Made by a program: the position numbers and the translations under genes. A DNA stretch of 64,000 bases from Mesorhizobium_G sp049840935. GTDB taxonomy: Bacteria; Pseudomonadota; Alphaproteobacteria; Rhizobiales; Rhizobiaceae. Below are positions 28,040 to 36,772 of this stretch, piece by piece; position 1 is the first letter of the stretch, and the number at the start of each line of letters is the position of its first letter. Location of the stretch: assembly GCA_049840935.1 (NCBI GenBank), contig JASGJA010000025.1, positions 310,001-374,000 on the forward strand, given 5' to 3'. The notes beneath the pieces are model-generated. The model did not search any database. It was not told where the DNA came from and was given only the letters and a program-made list of their open reading frames with translations.

Positions 28040-29266
28040 TCAAGCCTTGCGGCGAAGCACCCCAATATTAGGCAGCAGAATTGTCAGCAAACCAAGCAGC
28101 GGCAAATAAGAGCAGATGCGGAATACATAGTCGATGCCACGATGGTCAGCGATTACGCCCAGCACCGCAGCAGCGATGCCGCCCATGCCGAAGGCAAAGC
28201 CGAAGAATATGCCCGCAATCAGGCCGACACGACCCGGAACAAGCTCCTGTGCAAACACAACAATGGCTGAAAATGCCGAAGACAGAATCAGGCCGATCAG
28301 AATTGACAGAACAATCGTCCATTCATAGTTCGCGTAGGGCATTGCAAGCGTGAACGGCAAGACGCCAAGAATTGAGAACCAGATCACGGCTTTCGGGCCG
28401 AAGCGATCTCCGAACATGCCGCCCAACAGCGTGCCGAGCGCCGACGCACCAAGGAATGCAAACAACATGATTTGCGACTGCTGCACATCGACCCCGAATT
28501 TGTGAATCACGTAGAAGGTGTAATAGCTGGCGATCGAGGCGATATAGATATTCTTGGTGAACACCAGAAGCGTGAGCACGCCAAGCGCGATGGCGACGCG
28601 CCGACGAGGCAGTGTGACGGATAAGCCCGCCAGCGGTTTGCGCGTGGTGTCGGCACGATAGCGCGCATACCAGTTGCTAACCTGCCAGAGAACGGTGATG
28701 CCAACCAGTGCGCCAGCGGCAAACCATGCTACCGAGTGCTGGCCGAATGGAACAACGATGAAAGCAGCAAGCAATGGCCCCATCGATTGGCCGAAATTGC
28801 CGCCGACCTGAAATAGCGATTGAGCAAGTCCAAAACGACCGCCTGAGGCCAGCCGTGCAACGCGCGAGGATTCGGGATGGAACACCGCCGAGCCAATGCC
28901 GATCAGCATCGCGCCAACCAGCAGCAGCCAGTAATTTCCAGCGTAAGCGAGCAGCACAAGCCCGATCAGCGATGAACACATGCCATAGGGCAGGGAATGG
29001 GGCATTGGGCGTTTATCGGTTACGTAGCCGATGATCGGCTGCAACAGGGAAGCCGTTACCTGAAATGCAAAGGTGAGCAGACCGATTTGCCAGAAGTCGA
29101 GCTGGTAGTTGTCTTTCAGCAGAGGATAAAGGGCTGAAAGCAACGACTGCATGATGTCGTTGATCATGTGGCCGAAGCTGACGGCCAGAATAATAATGAA
29201 CGCCGTTCCCTGTGCTGAAACCACAGGTTTTTGCACTGCCGTATCGTTCACCTTTGCACCCGCCAC
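28040..29266 (-). CDS. MFS transporter, fosmidomycin resistance (Fsr) type
   Basis: Twelve-segment major facilitator, 408 residues. FGHMINDIMQSLLSALYPLLKD at the N-terminus and HPESSRVARLASGGRFGLAQSLFQVGGN are hallmarks of the Fsr group, as is VGLIAGIFFGFAFGMGG near the end. Fsr exports fosmidomycin in E. coli; the native role is unknown. The gene appears monocistronic, with its upstream gap shared with the divergent phosphoethanolamine transferase. Confidence 0.88.
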   Translation of the reverse strand: MAGAKVNDTAVQKPVVSAQGTAFIIILAVSFGHMINDIMQSLLSALYPLLKDNYQLDFWQIGLLTFAFQVTASLLQPIIGYVTDKRPMPHSLPYGMCSSLIGLVLLAYAGNYWLLLVGAMLIGIGSAVFHPESSRVARLASGGRFGLAQSLFQVGGNFGQSMGPLLAAFIVVPFGQHSVAWFAAGALVGITVLWQVSNWYARYRADTTRKPLAGLSVTLPRRRVAIALGVLTLLVFTKNIYIASIASYYTFYVIHKFGVDVQQSQIMLFAFLGASALGTLLGGMFGDRFGPKAVIWFSILGVLPFTLAMPYANYEWTIVLSILIGLILSSAFSAIVVFAQELVPGRVGLIAGIFFGFAFGMGGIAAAVLGVIADHRGIDYVFRICSYLPLLGLLTILLPNIGVLRRKA

Positions 29267-29431
29267 ATAAGAATTTGCCCGCTGATACGCCTTTCATGCG
29301 CATCTTCCAAGCGCGAGGGCATGATGCAGAGCCGAAAATTCCACAGGCCAGCGAAACGGCCAGTCATAAGTTGACCATAATCGGGGTTCCCTACGCGACC
29401 TAAAGAAGCGCACGCTAAAGGAACGCCTGAA

Positions 29432-31060
29432 ATGCCCATACGGCGGCCATCGCTTTCGAGCACTGCTTTGAGCATGCTCGTTGCGGGCTACATACTGCTT
29501 TTGCTCAACGTCTCGTTCTGGCGAAAGGCATCCAGTTATTTCAATGGCGATTGGGTGCACCTCGCAGAGCTCGCCCTCATTCTGCTGCTGCTGCATTTCG
29601 CTGTGCTGCTTGCGTTTTCGTCGCGACGGCTGACCAAGCCTGCATTCGTTTTCTTCATCATGGCGGGTGCTGCCGCATCCTACTTCGTGGATGCCTACGG
29701 CATAGTGATTGACCGCGACATGCTGCTGAACGCTGTCGTTACGACCAGCACCGAGGCGGGCCACCTGATTACGCCTGTACTTTTCAGGCACATTGCGCTT
29801 TTCGGCGTGCTGCCGTCGCTCCTTGTTTGTTGGGTGGAGGTCAGGCATCTGCCACTACGCCGCAAGCTGCGGAAAAACACCGCACTGATACTTGTTTCGA
29901 TTGTGGTGGCGGTTGCGGTTTTCGGGTCTCAATTCTCGACCTTCGCTTCAATGTGGCGCGAAGAGCGCGAAAGGATGATGTCCAGTCTTGTACCGGCAAC
30001 GCCGATGATCGGCGCTATCAGCCTGGGCGTGCGGCAGTTCCGTGAAATAGGCATCAAGGCCGAGCCATATGGCACGGATGCACATCTGGGCTCTGTTATC
30101 TCCGGTTCGGCGAAGAAAGTGTTGACCGTAATCGTCGTGGGCGAAACCGCGCGGGCAATGAACTTCGGCCTGAACGGTTATCAGCGCGAGACGAACCCCG
30201 AGCTGAAAGCGCTCAACGTGCTTAACTTCACCAACGCCACGAGTTGCGGCACGGCGACGGCTGTTTCATTGCCCTGCATGTTTTCGCATTTTGGCCGCGC
30301 GGAATACACCAACATTCGCGGGCGCGGATCTGAGAACCTTATGGATGTGCTTGCCCATGCCGGGTTGCGCACGGAATGGTGGGAAAACAATACCGGGCCA
30401 AAGAATGTCGCGGATCGCATTCCGGTGATCGATTTTTACCACAAGACCGATCCGGCTTACTGCGCGCAGGGCGAGTGTCGCGACGATATTCTGGTCGACT
30501 ATTTGCGCGACCATATCGGCTCGTTCGCTGACAATTCAGTGCTTGTCCTGCACACGGGTGGCAGCCACGGGCCAGCATATTATTTGCGCTATCCGCAATC
30601 GTTCGAGAAATTCACGCCCGCGTGCCATACGGCGCAACTTGCGGATTGCACCACTGACGAGATCGTGAACGGATATGACAACAGCATCCTGTTCACGGAT
30701 CATGTGTTGGCCGGAGTTATCGGCGTTTTGAAGCAGCATGCCGAACTTGCGACAGCGATGATCTACATGTCAGACCACGGCGAATCGCTTGGCGAAAACG
30801 GAGTCTATCTGCACGGCGCGCCCTATTTCATCGCGCCGAAAGAGCAGACTTCCATCCCCATGATCGCATGGCTCTCGGAGCCATATAAAAATGCGATGAG
30901 GATAGATGAAAATTGTGTGCGGAACGAAGCTTCCAAGCCATTTTCGCACGATAATCTGTTCTCGACCGTGCTCGGCATGATGGATGTGACAACTTCCGTA
31001 TATCATCCTGAACAGGACGCGTTCGCGGCGTGCCGCAACAAGGTTGTGTCCGCTCGATAA
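29432..31060 (+). CDS. Lipid A phosphoethanolamine transferase (EptA family)
   Basis: Inner-membrane enzyme of the YhjW/YjdB/YijP superfamily, 542 residues. About five N-terminal membrane segments (to about 170) precede a periplasmic sulfatase-like domain. Signature positions are VVGETAR (235-241, metal-binding E238), the nucleophile T274 in SCGTATAVSLPCMFS and the metal-site SDHGESLGENGVYLHG (about 448-463). Family members add phosphoethanolamine to lipid A or core sugar. A link to the ethanolamine cluster at 8613-15190 would be speculative. Confidence 0.9.
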   Translation: MPIRRPSLSSTALSMLVAGYILLLLNVSFWRKASSYFNGDWVHLAELALILLLLHFAVLLAFSSRRLTKPAFVFFIMAGAAASYFVDAYGIVIDRDMLLNAVVTTSTEAGHLITPVLFRHIALFGVLPSLLVCWVEVRHLPLRRKLRKNTALILVSIVVAVAVFGSQFSTFASMWREERERMMSSLVPATPMIGAISLGVRQFREIGIKAEPYGTDAHLGSVISGSAKKVLTVIVVGETARAMNFGLNGYQRETNPELKALNVLNFTNATSCGTATAVSLPCMFSHFGRAEYTNIRGRGSENLMDVLAHAGLRTEWWENNTGPKNVADRIPVIDFYHKTDPAYCAQGECRDDILVDYLRDHIGSFADNSVLVLHTGGSHGPAYYLRYPQSFEKFTPACHTAQLADCTTDEIVNGYDNSILFTDHVLAGVIGVLKQHAELATAMIYMSDHGESLGENGVYLHGAPYFIAPKEQTSIPMIAWLSEPYKNAMRIDENCVRNEASKPFSHDNLFSTVLGMMDVTTSVYHPEQDAFAACRNKVVSAR

Positions 31061-31127
31061 CGGCTTCTGTGGGTAGCGACGTTAGTGCGGTCGCATCCTT
31101 TGCGTGCGGGTGCTAAGAGCAGCCGCC

Positions 31128-32571
31128 ATGAAGGTTGAAATCGATATGGGAACCGCGAGCGGAGCGAAAAGCGCGGCGCTCGATCTCGAAGAACTGCTTG
31201 CGACCCGCCTGCTGGTGCAGGGTAATTCCGGGTCCGGCAAGTCGCATCTTCTGCGCCGGTTGCTCGAACAGAGCGCACCGTGGGTACAGCAATGTGTCAT
31301 TGATCCAGAAGGCGATTTCGTCACGCTGGGTGATCGGTTCGGCCATGTTGTGGTGGATGCGCAGCGTACAGAAACCGGAGTTGACGCGCATTGCGGGGCG
31401 CATTCGCCAGCACCGCGTTTCGACAGTTCTCAATCTTGAAGGGCTTGATGTCGAACAGCAGATGCGCGCCGCCGCCGCCTTTCTGGGCGGACTGTTCGAT
31501 GCCGAGCGCGACCATTGGTATCCAGTGCTAGTTGTTGTCGATGAAGCACAGTTGTTTGCGCCAGCCGCAGCGGGCGAAGTGTCCGACGAGGCGCGAAAGC
31601 TTTCGCTTGGGGCGATGACGAACCTCATGTGCCGCGGACGAAAGCGCGGTCTCGCGGGCGTGATCGCGACGCAACGCCTTGCTAAGCTTGCAAAAAACGT
31701 TGCGGCGGAAGCCTCCAATTTTCTGATGGGCCGGACCTTTTTGGACATTGATATGGCTCGCGCGGCTGATCTGCTCGGCATGGATCGCAGGCAGGCGGAA
31801 ATGTTCCGTGATCTCGCTCGCGGCAATTTCGTGGCGCTTGGTCCCGCGCTTTCGCGACGGCCTCTGCCGCTGGTTATCGGTCCGGTCGAGACTTCGGCGC
31901 GCTCTTCCAGCCCGAAGCTGACGCCTTTGCCCGAAGCGCCGCAGGATGCGCACGACCTTATATTTACGCCGGGGGCCGATGAACCGATCAGGCCGGTTCG
32001 GCGTGACCCGCCACCCCCAGTCTCGACAGCGGCGATTCTCGCACAGCTCACCAAGCCCAAATTTGAGGTGCCAGCGCCTGAACAGCCGGTTTTCGCTATT
32101 ATCGACGAGGCCGAGCGCGAGGCTGGCATCGAGACGGTGCTGCGCGAAATAATCGAAGACCCCGACGCAGGTTTCCGTTCGGATGCTGTGCTCTATCAGG
32201 ATTTTCTCGTACGGTGCCGCATTCGCCGGGTGCCGGGTGAGCCTCTGGCGCTGCCTGCATTCAGGCGCAGGCTGGCTGTGGCGCGTGCTGGCGTCGCGCC
32301 GGACAGTGCTGGCGGCGACGCATGGAACATCGCGCTTTCGCTTTCCGAAAACCTGCCTGACGATCTACAAGGCGTGTTTCTGCTGCTGGCTCGTGCGGCC
32401 GTTATGGGTGCGCCAACGCCGTCCAATGCAGCGCTTGCTCGCGCATATGGAACGCACTCCGAACGACGCGCGCAGAGGCTTATCGCCTATTTCGAGGAAA
32501 AAGGGCTGGTCGTTCTGCGCACTGATTTCCACGGCAAGCGCATTCATCGCATTTCCCGACCTCGGTTGTGA
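31128..32571 (+). pseudogene. HerA-like/DUF87 ATPase, frameshifted
   Basis: Hexameric FtsK/HerA-type ATPase, about 480 residues after correction. Walker A GNSGSGKS (32-39), VIDPEGDF (about 56-63) and Walker B VLVVVDEAQLF (about 130-140) are present, followed by GRKRGLAGVIATQRLAKLAK (sensor/Arg region). The C-terminus (about 400-480) looks like a winged helix. The frame breaks after VVVDAQRTE; dropping one A at 31372-31374 gives PELTRIAGRIRQHRVSTVLN and the remainder to 32571. The ATG at 31128 is preferred over an upstream GTG at 31104. No nuclease partner (NurA) is adjacent. The biological role is unknown. Confidence 0.82.
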
Positions 32572-32775
32572 GACGGCTCCCGCCGATCCGCTGGCCGATG
32601 ACGGGGAAGGCGCTGTTGCGGCGGCTGAGTAAAATCGCAACAAATCGTGGCTGTGCCCTCGACATCGTTCGCTGATTCTGCTAATGCCCGCCCCAATTCG
32701 CGATGGATTGCTATCGCGGAGCCAAGGCTTATTCGCTTGGCTTTTGATTTTCACACCGGAAACACAGGATCGCCA

Positions 32776-33036
32776 GTGCAGGTACTCGTCCGCGATAACA
32801 ATGTTGACCAGGCGCTTCGCGCTCTCAAGAAGAAGATGCAGCGCGAAGGTATCTTCCGCGAAATGAAGATGCGCGGTCACTATGAGAAGCCTTCTGAAAA
32901 GCGCGCCCGCGAAAAGGCTGAAGCCGTTCGCCGCGCTCGCAAGCTCGCTCGTAAGCGCGCTCAGCGTGAAGGTCTGGTGCCTGGTGGCGCTCGTCCGGCG
33001 GCTCCGGCTGGTGCTGCGGCGCGTCCGGCGCGTTGA
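32776..33036 (+). CDS. rpsU: 30S ribosomal protein S21
   Basis: Basic ribosomal protein, 86 residues. It starts at GTG 32776 to give the canonical MQVLVRDNNVDQALRALKKK. The open frame continues upstream to 32647 but that part is non-homologous, and AGGA lies at the right distance before the GTG. The C-terminus has an alanine/proline-rich extension (GGARPAAPAGAAARPAR) common in alphaproteobacterial S21. A terminator-like hairpin follows. Confidence 0.93.
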   Translation: MQVLVRDNNVDQALRALKKKMQREGIFREMKMRGHYEKPSEKRAREKAEAVRRARKLARKRAQREGLVPGGARPAAPAGAAARPAR

Positions 33037-33074
33037 TACGCCAAGTTTTCGTCTCTTTCACAGTATAGCGGCAA

Positions 33075-33104
33075 GGCGGGGGCGTGACAGCGCCGCCGCC
33101 TTTT
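33075..33104 (+). terminator. Intrinsic terminator of rpsU
   Basis: GC-rich stem (33075-33084 with 33091-33100, one mismatch) followed by TTTTCTTG, about 40 bases after the rpsU stop and before the next gene on the same strand. Confidence 0.7.
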
Positions 33105-33173
33105 CTTGCATGCCATCTGGCAAGCAAATGGCTGGCGGTGGAAGAGAATTATAGGGATTTGGGGATCGTTGCG

Positions 33174-34022
33174 ATGAACCTGAAGCGAGCGAAATTCGAC
33201 ATGTCGGCCAAACGTCTGGCCGCATTGCTGGTCCTCGGCTCGGTGGCCTTGTCAGCGTGCACCTCTACCTCTGCGGTGAGTGATCTCAATAATGTGGATC
33301 GCGCGCAGGGGTCGAGCGAAAATATCTCGTCGCTGTCGGCGGTGGTGAATCGCAATCCTCAAGACCCCGAAGCGTACAATGTTCGCGGCTCCGCCTATGG
33401 TAAGGGTGGCCGATATCGTGAAGCGCTCGCAGACTTTGACAAGGCCATCCAACTTAATCCGCAATTCTATCAAGCCTATGCCAATCGCGCCCTGATCCAG
33501 CGCTATATGGGCAATCAGCAGGCGGCGATTGCAGATTACAGCCGCGCTATCCAGATCAACGCCAGCTACGATGCCGCCTATATCGGGCGTGGCAATCTTT
33601 ACCGCTTGGCGGGCAATACGCAGGCTGCGTTCAACGATTTCCAGAAGGCTATCCAGCTTGATACGACTGATCCGCGCGCCTATCACAATCGCGGATTGCT
33701 CTATCAAAGCCGTGGCCAGCACGCTTTGGCGATCGAGGATTTCTCGACTGCCATCTCGCTGTCTTCGGATTCGCCGGAGCCGTACAATGGGCGCGGGCTG
33801 TCCTATCTTGCAAACGGTCAGTTGGATAACGCGTTTGCTGACTTCAATACGTCGATCAAGCTGAACCCGAAGATTGCGGAAAGCTGGGCCAATCAGGCTC
33901 TGGTTTACGAGAAGCAGGGCGACAAGGCCAAGGCGGCGCGTTCCTACAAGGAAGCAAAGCGGCTTGACCCGAACTACAAGCCCGCGATTGACGGCTTGGC
34001 GCGGACCAGCGCTGGCGCATAA
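33174..34022 (+). CDS. TPR-repeat lipoprotein (NlpI-like)
   Basis: Predicted outer-membrane lipoprotein, 282 residues from the ATG at 33174. The lipobox is LSAC (26-29), so Cys29 would be lipidated; a start at 33084 would push it too far in. Six consecutive tetratricopeptide repeats of about 34 residues follow (from about residue 67, first DPEAYNVRGSAYGKGGRYRE, last ESWANQALVYEKQGDKAKAA). TPR lipoproteins of this kind act as scaffolds for cell-envelope enzymes. The partner is not evident. Confidence 0.87.
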   Translation: MNLKRAKFDMSAKRLAALLVLGSVALSACTSTSAVSDLNNVDRAQGSSENISSLSAVVNRNPQDPEAYNVRGSAYGKGGRYREALADFDKAIQLNPQFYQAYANRALIQRYMGNQQAAIADYSRAIQINASYDAAYIGRGNLYRLAGNTQAAFNDFQKAIQLDTTDPRAYHNRGLLYQSRGQHALAIEDFSTAISLSSDSPEPYNGRGLSYLANGQLDNAFADFNTSIKLNPKIAESWANQALVYEKQGDKAKAARSYKEAKRLDPNYKPAIDGLARTSAGA

Positions 34023-34136
34023 GCGCACTGCAACATTCTGTCAGATTTGTTGAGGTTTCCTGATGGGAACTTCATATTGAAGTATGCATTTCTCTGCGGT
34101 GAGCGTCTTGGCGGATGCTCTGAAAGGAGAGTTCAC

Positions 34137-34631
34137 ATGCGTACGAAACTAGCAATTCTGGGTCTTGCTGCTGGAATTTCCGCTGTCGCCATGCCGATGA
34201 CGGCACAGGCACGTGGTGTAGAAATCGGCTGGCTGGATTGCGTGGTTGGCAAGGCTGGCCATATTGAGATTTTCCGTTCGGATCGTGATGTTCAATGCAC
34301 ATACACGCCGATGGGCGGGCTAAGCAGGCCGGAGCCCTATGTTGGCCGGATTGAAAAATTCGGCCTGAACATTGGTGCTACTGGTCACAAGGTGATGCAG
34401 TGGAAAGTGATGGCGGTCGGCAGCAATGCCTATGAACCGGGCTCGCTTTCAGGCCGTTATCTTGGCGTGAGTGCGGAAGCAACAGCGGCGGCGGGTGTGG
34501 GCGCGAATGTACTTGGCGGTGGCTCGGATCAGAGCTTCCTGCTGCAACCCGTTAGCGTTCAGCAGCAAGGCGGCCTGAACGTCGCGGCCAGCATCACGCG
34601 ATTTACGCTGAGTTCCGGCGGCTATCAATGA
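34137..34631 (+). CDS. DUF992 family exported protein
   Basis: A protein of 164 residues with a signal peptide (MRTKLAILGLAAGISAVAMP, cleavage probably after AQA). It has the DUF992 pattern: G..LDC.V near the mature start, then QCTYTP, YVGRIEKFGLNIG, and GRYLGVSAEATAAAGVGANVLGGG. An AAAGGAGA ribosome site precedes the ATG at 34137. A paralogue follows 100 bases downstream. The family is confined largely to alphaproteobacteria and has no known function. Confidence 0.85.
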   Translation: MRTKLAILGLAAGISAVAMPMTAQARGVEIGWLDCVVGKAGHIEIFRSDRDVQCTYTPMGGLSRPEPYVGRIEKFGLNIGATGHKVMQWKVMAVGSNAYEPGSLSGRYLGVSAEATAAAGVGANVLGGGSDQSFLLQPVSVQQQGGLNVAASITRFTLSSGGYQ

Positions 34632-34639
34632 GCTCAATC

Positions 34640-34669
34640 AAGGCCCGGCGTCGTCCGGGCCTTCTTTTT
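34640..34669 (+). terminator. Intrinsic terminator between DUF992 paralogues
   Basis: Eight-base stem AGGCCCGG (34641-34648) with CCGGGCCT (34655-34662) followed by TCTTTTTC. It ends the first DUF992 transcript, so the paralogues may be expressed separately. Confidence 0.8.
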
Positions 34670-34731
34670 CAGTGCGGATAGCGCAATGTAGCTCCCGCGC
34701 AGGTTGTTGCGCTTGATTCTGGAGCAGGAAT

Positions 34732-35217
34732 ATGCCGGGAAAGCTAGTCGTGCTGGCAGGTATTGGATTGGCTTTGTTGGCGGCACCCGCCGAATCCAAT
34801 GATGCGGGCGTTGATCTCGGTTCGCTCGATTGCGCGATAGAGGCCGGCACCGGCTTTATCTTCGGCTCCACCAAAGATCTCCGCTGCACTTTTACGCCGG
34901 CCAATCCTGAGTTCCTTCCCGAAAGTTATTTCGGAACCGTCACCAAATATGGTCTCGACATTGGCTCGACGCGCGAAACGGTAATGCGATGGCTGGTGCT
35001 TGCGCCAAGCACCAACATTTACGCTCCGGGCGCGCTGGCCGGAAACTATATCGGTGCGAGCGCGGAGGTGACGGCGGGTATAGGCGCGGGAGCCAATGTG
35101 TTGGTTGGCGGTGCTGGTCCAAGCTACACTTTGCAGCCGGTAAGCTGGCAAACGCAGAAGGGCATGAATCTGGCGGTGGGCGTCAGCCAGTTCGAGCTTC
35201 GCAGCATAAACAACTGA
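34732..35217 (+). CDS. DUF992 family exported protein, second copy
   Basis: A protein of 161 residues, paralogous to the gene at 34137 over the whole mature region (SLDCAIEAGTGFIFGSTKDLRCTFTP, YFGTVTKYGLDIG, GNYIGASAEVTAGIGAGANVLVGG). It has a short signal peptide (MPGKLVVLAGIGLALLAAP). The two diverge strongly in the N-terminal third, so the duplication is not recent. Function unknown. Confidence 0.85.
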   Translation: MPGKLVVLAGIGLALLAAPAESNDAGVDLGSLDCAIEAGTGFIFGSTKDLRCTFTPANPEFLPESYFGTVTKYGLDIGSTRETVMRWLVLAPSTNIYAPGALAGNYIGASAEVTAGIGAGANVLVGGAGPSYTLQPVSWQTQKGMNLAVGVSQFELRSINN

Positions 35218-35307
35218 ACCAGTCTCAACGGCAATATGTTCGTGGATCACTGACGCGGGTTAAAAGCCGTGGCACAGATGTGTCGCGGACTTTCTCAGGT
35301 ATGATCT

Positions 35308-36738
35308 ATGGCGCAACCAGCATCTGAACGCGTGGACTGGCGAGACTTATGGACCAATGGCGACCTCGCGCGCTTTTGCTTCATCAGTCTTGGCATCCTG
35401 CTTCACGCCACCAACGAAACGATGGTCGCCACCGTCATGCCCGCTATGGTGAGCGAACTATCTGGCGTCGAACTGATCGGCTGGTCGCTGGCAATCTACG
35501 AACTCGGCGCCATTGTTTCGGGTGCAGCGGCGGGCCGCCTCGTTTCCTACGTGTCGTTGCGAACCAATATGGTTGCAGCAGCAGTGATCTTCGCAATCGG
35601 CGCGCTGATCTGCGCGACCGCCGTTTCCATGCCGATGTTCTTGGTGGGGCGGCTGATTGAAGGTGTGGGCGGTGGGGCGCTTGTTTCGCTGGCCTTTGTA
35701 ACCGTAGAGCGGTTGTTTCCGGCGCGCATCTGGCCGCAGCTTTTTGGCATAATTTCTGCAATTTGGGGTGTAGCCGCGTTTAGCGGCCCGCTGATCGGTG
35801 CAGCCATCGTGCATTTCCTTTCGTGGCGATGGGCGTTCGGCATATTCACTCTTATTGCGCTGGGAATGGCGCTGGCCTGCAATCTGGTGCTGAACTCGCC
35901 GGAAGCGCGCCGGCGCGTGCCGTCGCTGGAAGCTTTGCCGCCATTCCCATACATGACTCTGGCGGTGCTCGGCGTTGCAGTTCTTTTCATCGCCAGCGCT
36001 GGTGTGAATATCGAATTGTTGCGCTCGACGGTCTTGCTCGCGCTTGGTCTGCTCGGCCTTGTGGCGTTCTTTCAGCTCGACAGAAGGAATCCTCGCACGC
36101 ATCTGTTTCCTTCCCGCATGTTCGATGCGCGCACTACGCTTGGGCGCGGAATGATAATGGTGGGGGCGTTTTCCATCTCGACCTGTTCACTGGCGATCTA
36201 TGGTCCGCTCTTGTTGACCACACTGCATGATGTTTCCCTGCTGATGACTGGCTTCATCATCGCAAGTGAATCCATTGCTTGGTCGATCATGTCGATGTTG
36301 GTCGCAAATGCCGGGCCACGGCGTGAGCCATTTTTGATCCTGGCCGGCGCGCTGATGATTACGGCTGGAATTGCCGGTTTCGCATTTGCCATTCCAAATG
36401 GGTCGCTGGCTCTGGTTCTAGGCTGCGCAATCCTGCAGGGCGGCGGATTCGGTATCGCGTGGCCGTTTTTCACGCGCATAATCGTGTCGTCAGCCATGCC
36501 GACAGAGAGAACGATTGCAGCATCGGCGGTGCCGACTTTGCAGCGGATCGGATATGCGACCGGCTCCGCGCTGGCGGGAATCGTGGCAAATGTCGCGGGC
36601 TTTTCGATTGGATTGGACCGAGCAACAGCGGCGACGGTGGCCCCGGTCGTGTTTCTGGCGTTTCTGCCGCTAGCCTTTGTCGGCGTTTCAATGGCGGTTG
36701 CGCTGGTCGCGTCGCTGCCGAGAGACAAGCCTGCCTAA
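35308..36738 (+). CDS. MFS drug-type transporter (DHA2/EmrB-like)
   Basis: Major facilitator with about fourteen hydrophobic segments, 476 residues. The N-terminal block HATNETMVATVMPAMVSELSG resembles the motif D1 region of drug:H+ antiporters, and LVGRLIEGVGGGALVSLAFVTVERLFP follows. It stands alone and is convergent with pntB, with a bidirectional terminator between. The substrate is unknown. Confidence 0.85.
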   Translation: MAQPASERVDWRDLWTNGDLARFCFISLGILLHATNETMVATVMPAMVSELSGVELIGWSLAIYELGAIVSGAAAGRLVSYVSLRTNMVAAAVIFAIGALICATAVSMPMFLVGRLIEGVGGGALVSLAFVTVERLFPARIWPQLFGIISAIWGVAAFSGPLIGAAIVHFLSWRWAFGIFTLIALGMALACNLVLNSPEARRRVPSLEALPPFPYMTLAVLGVAVLFIASAGVNIELLRSTVLLALGLLGLVAFFQLDRRNPRTHLFPSRMFDARTTLGRGMIMVGAFSISTCSLAIYGPLLLTTLHDVSLLMTGFIIASESIAWSIMSMLVANAGPRREPFLILAGALMITAGIAGFAFAIPNGSLALVLGCAILQGGGFGIAWPFFTRIIVSSAMPTERTIAASAVPTLQRIGYATGSALAGIVANVAGFSIGLDRATAATVAPVVFLAFLPLAFVGVSMAVALVASLPRDKPA

Positions 36739-36741
36739 CGA

Positions 36742-36766
36742 AAACGCGGCGTTTCCGCCGCGCTTT
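36742..36766. terminator. Bidirectional terminator between MFS gene and pntB
   Basis: The stem CGCGGCG with CGCCGCG (about 36745-36762) is flanked by AAAA on the left and TTT on the right, in the 34-base gap between two convergent genes. The symmetry allows termination on both strands. Confidence 0.75.
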
Positions 36767-36772
36767 GAAAGC

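Noticed and set aside
29432..31060. Link of the phosphoethanolamine transferase to the ethanolamine cluster
   Set aside because: It lies 14 kb away, on the other strand, with no shared operator seen; membership of one pathway is not supported.
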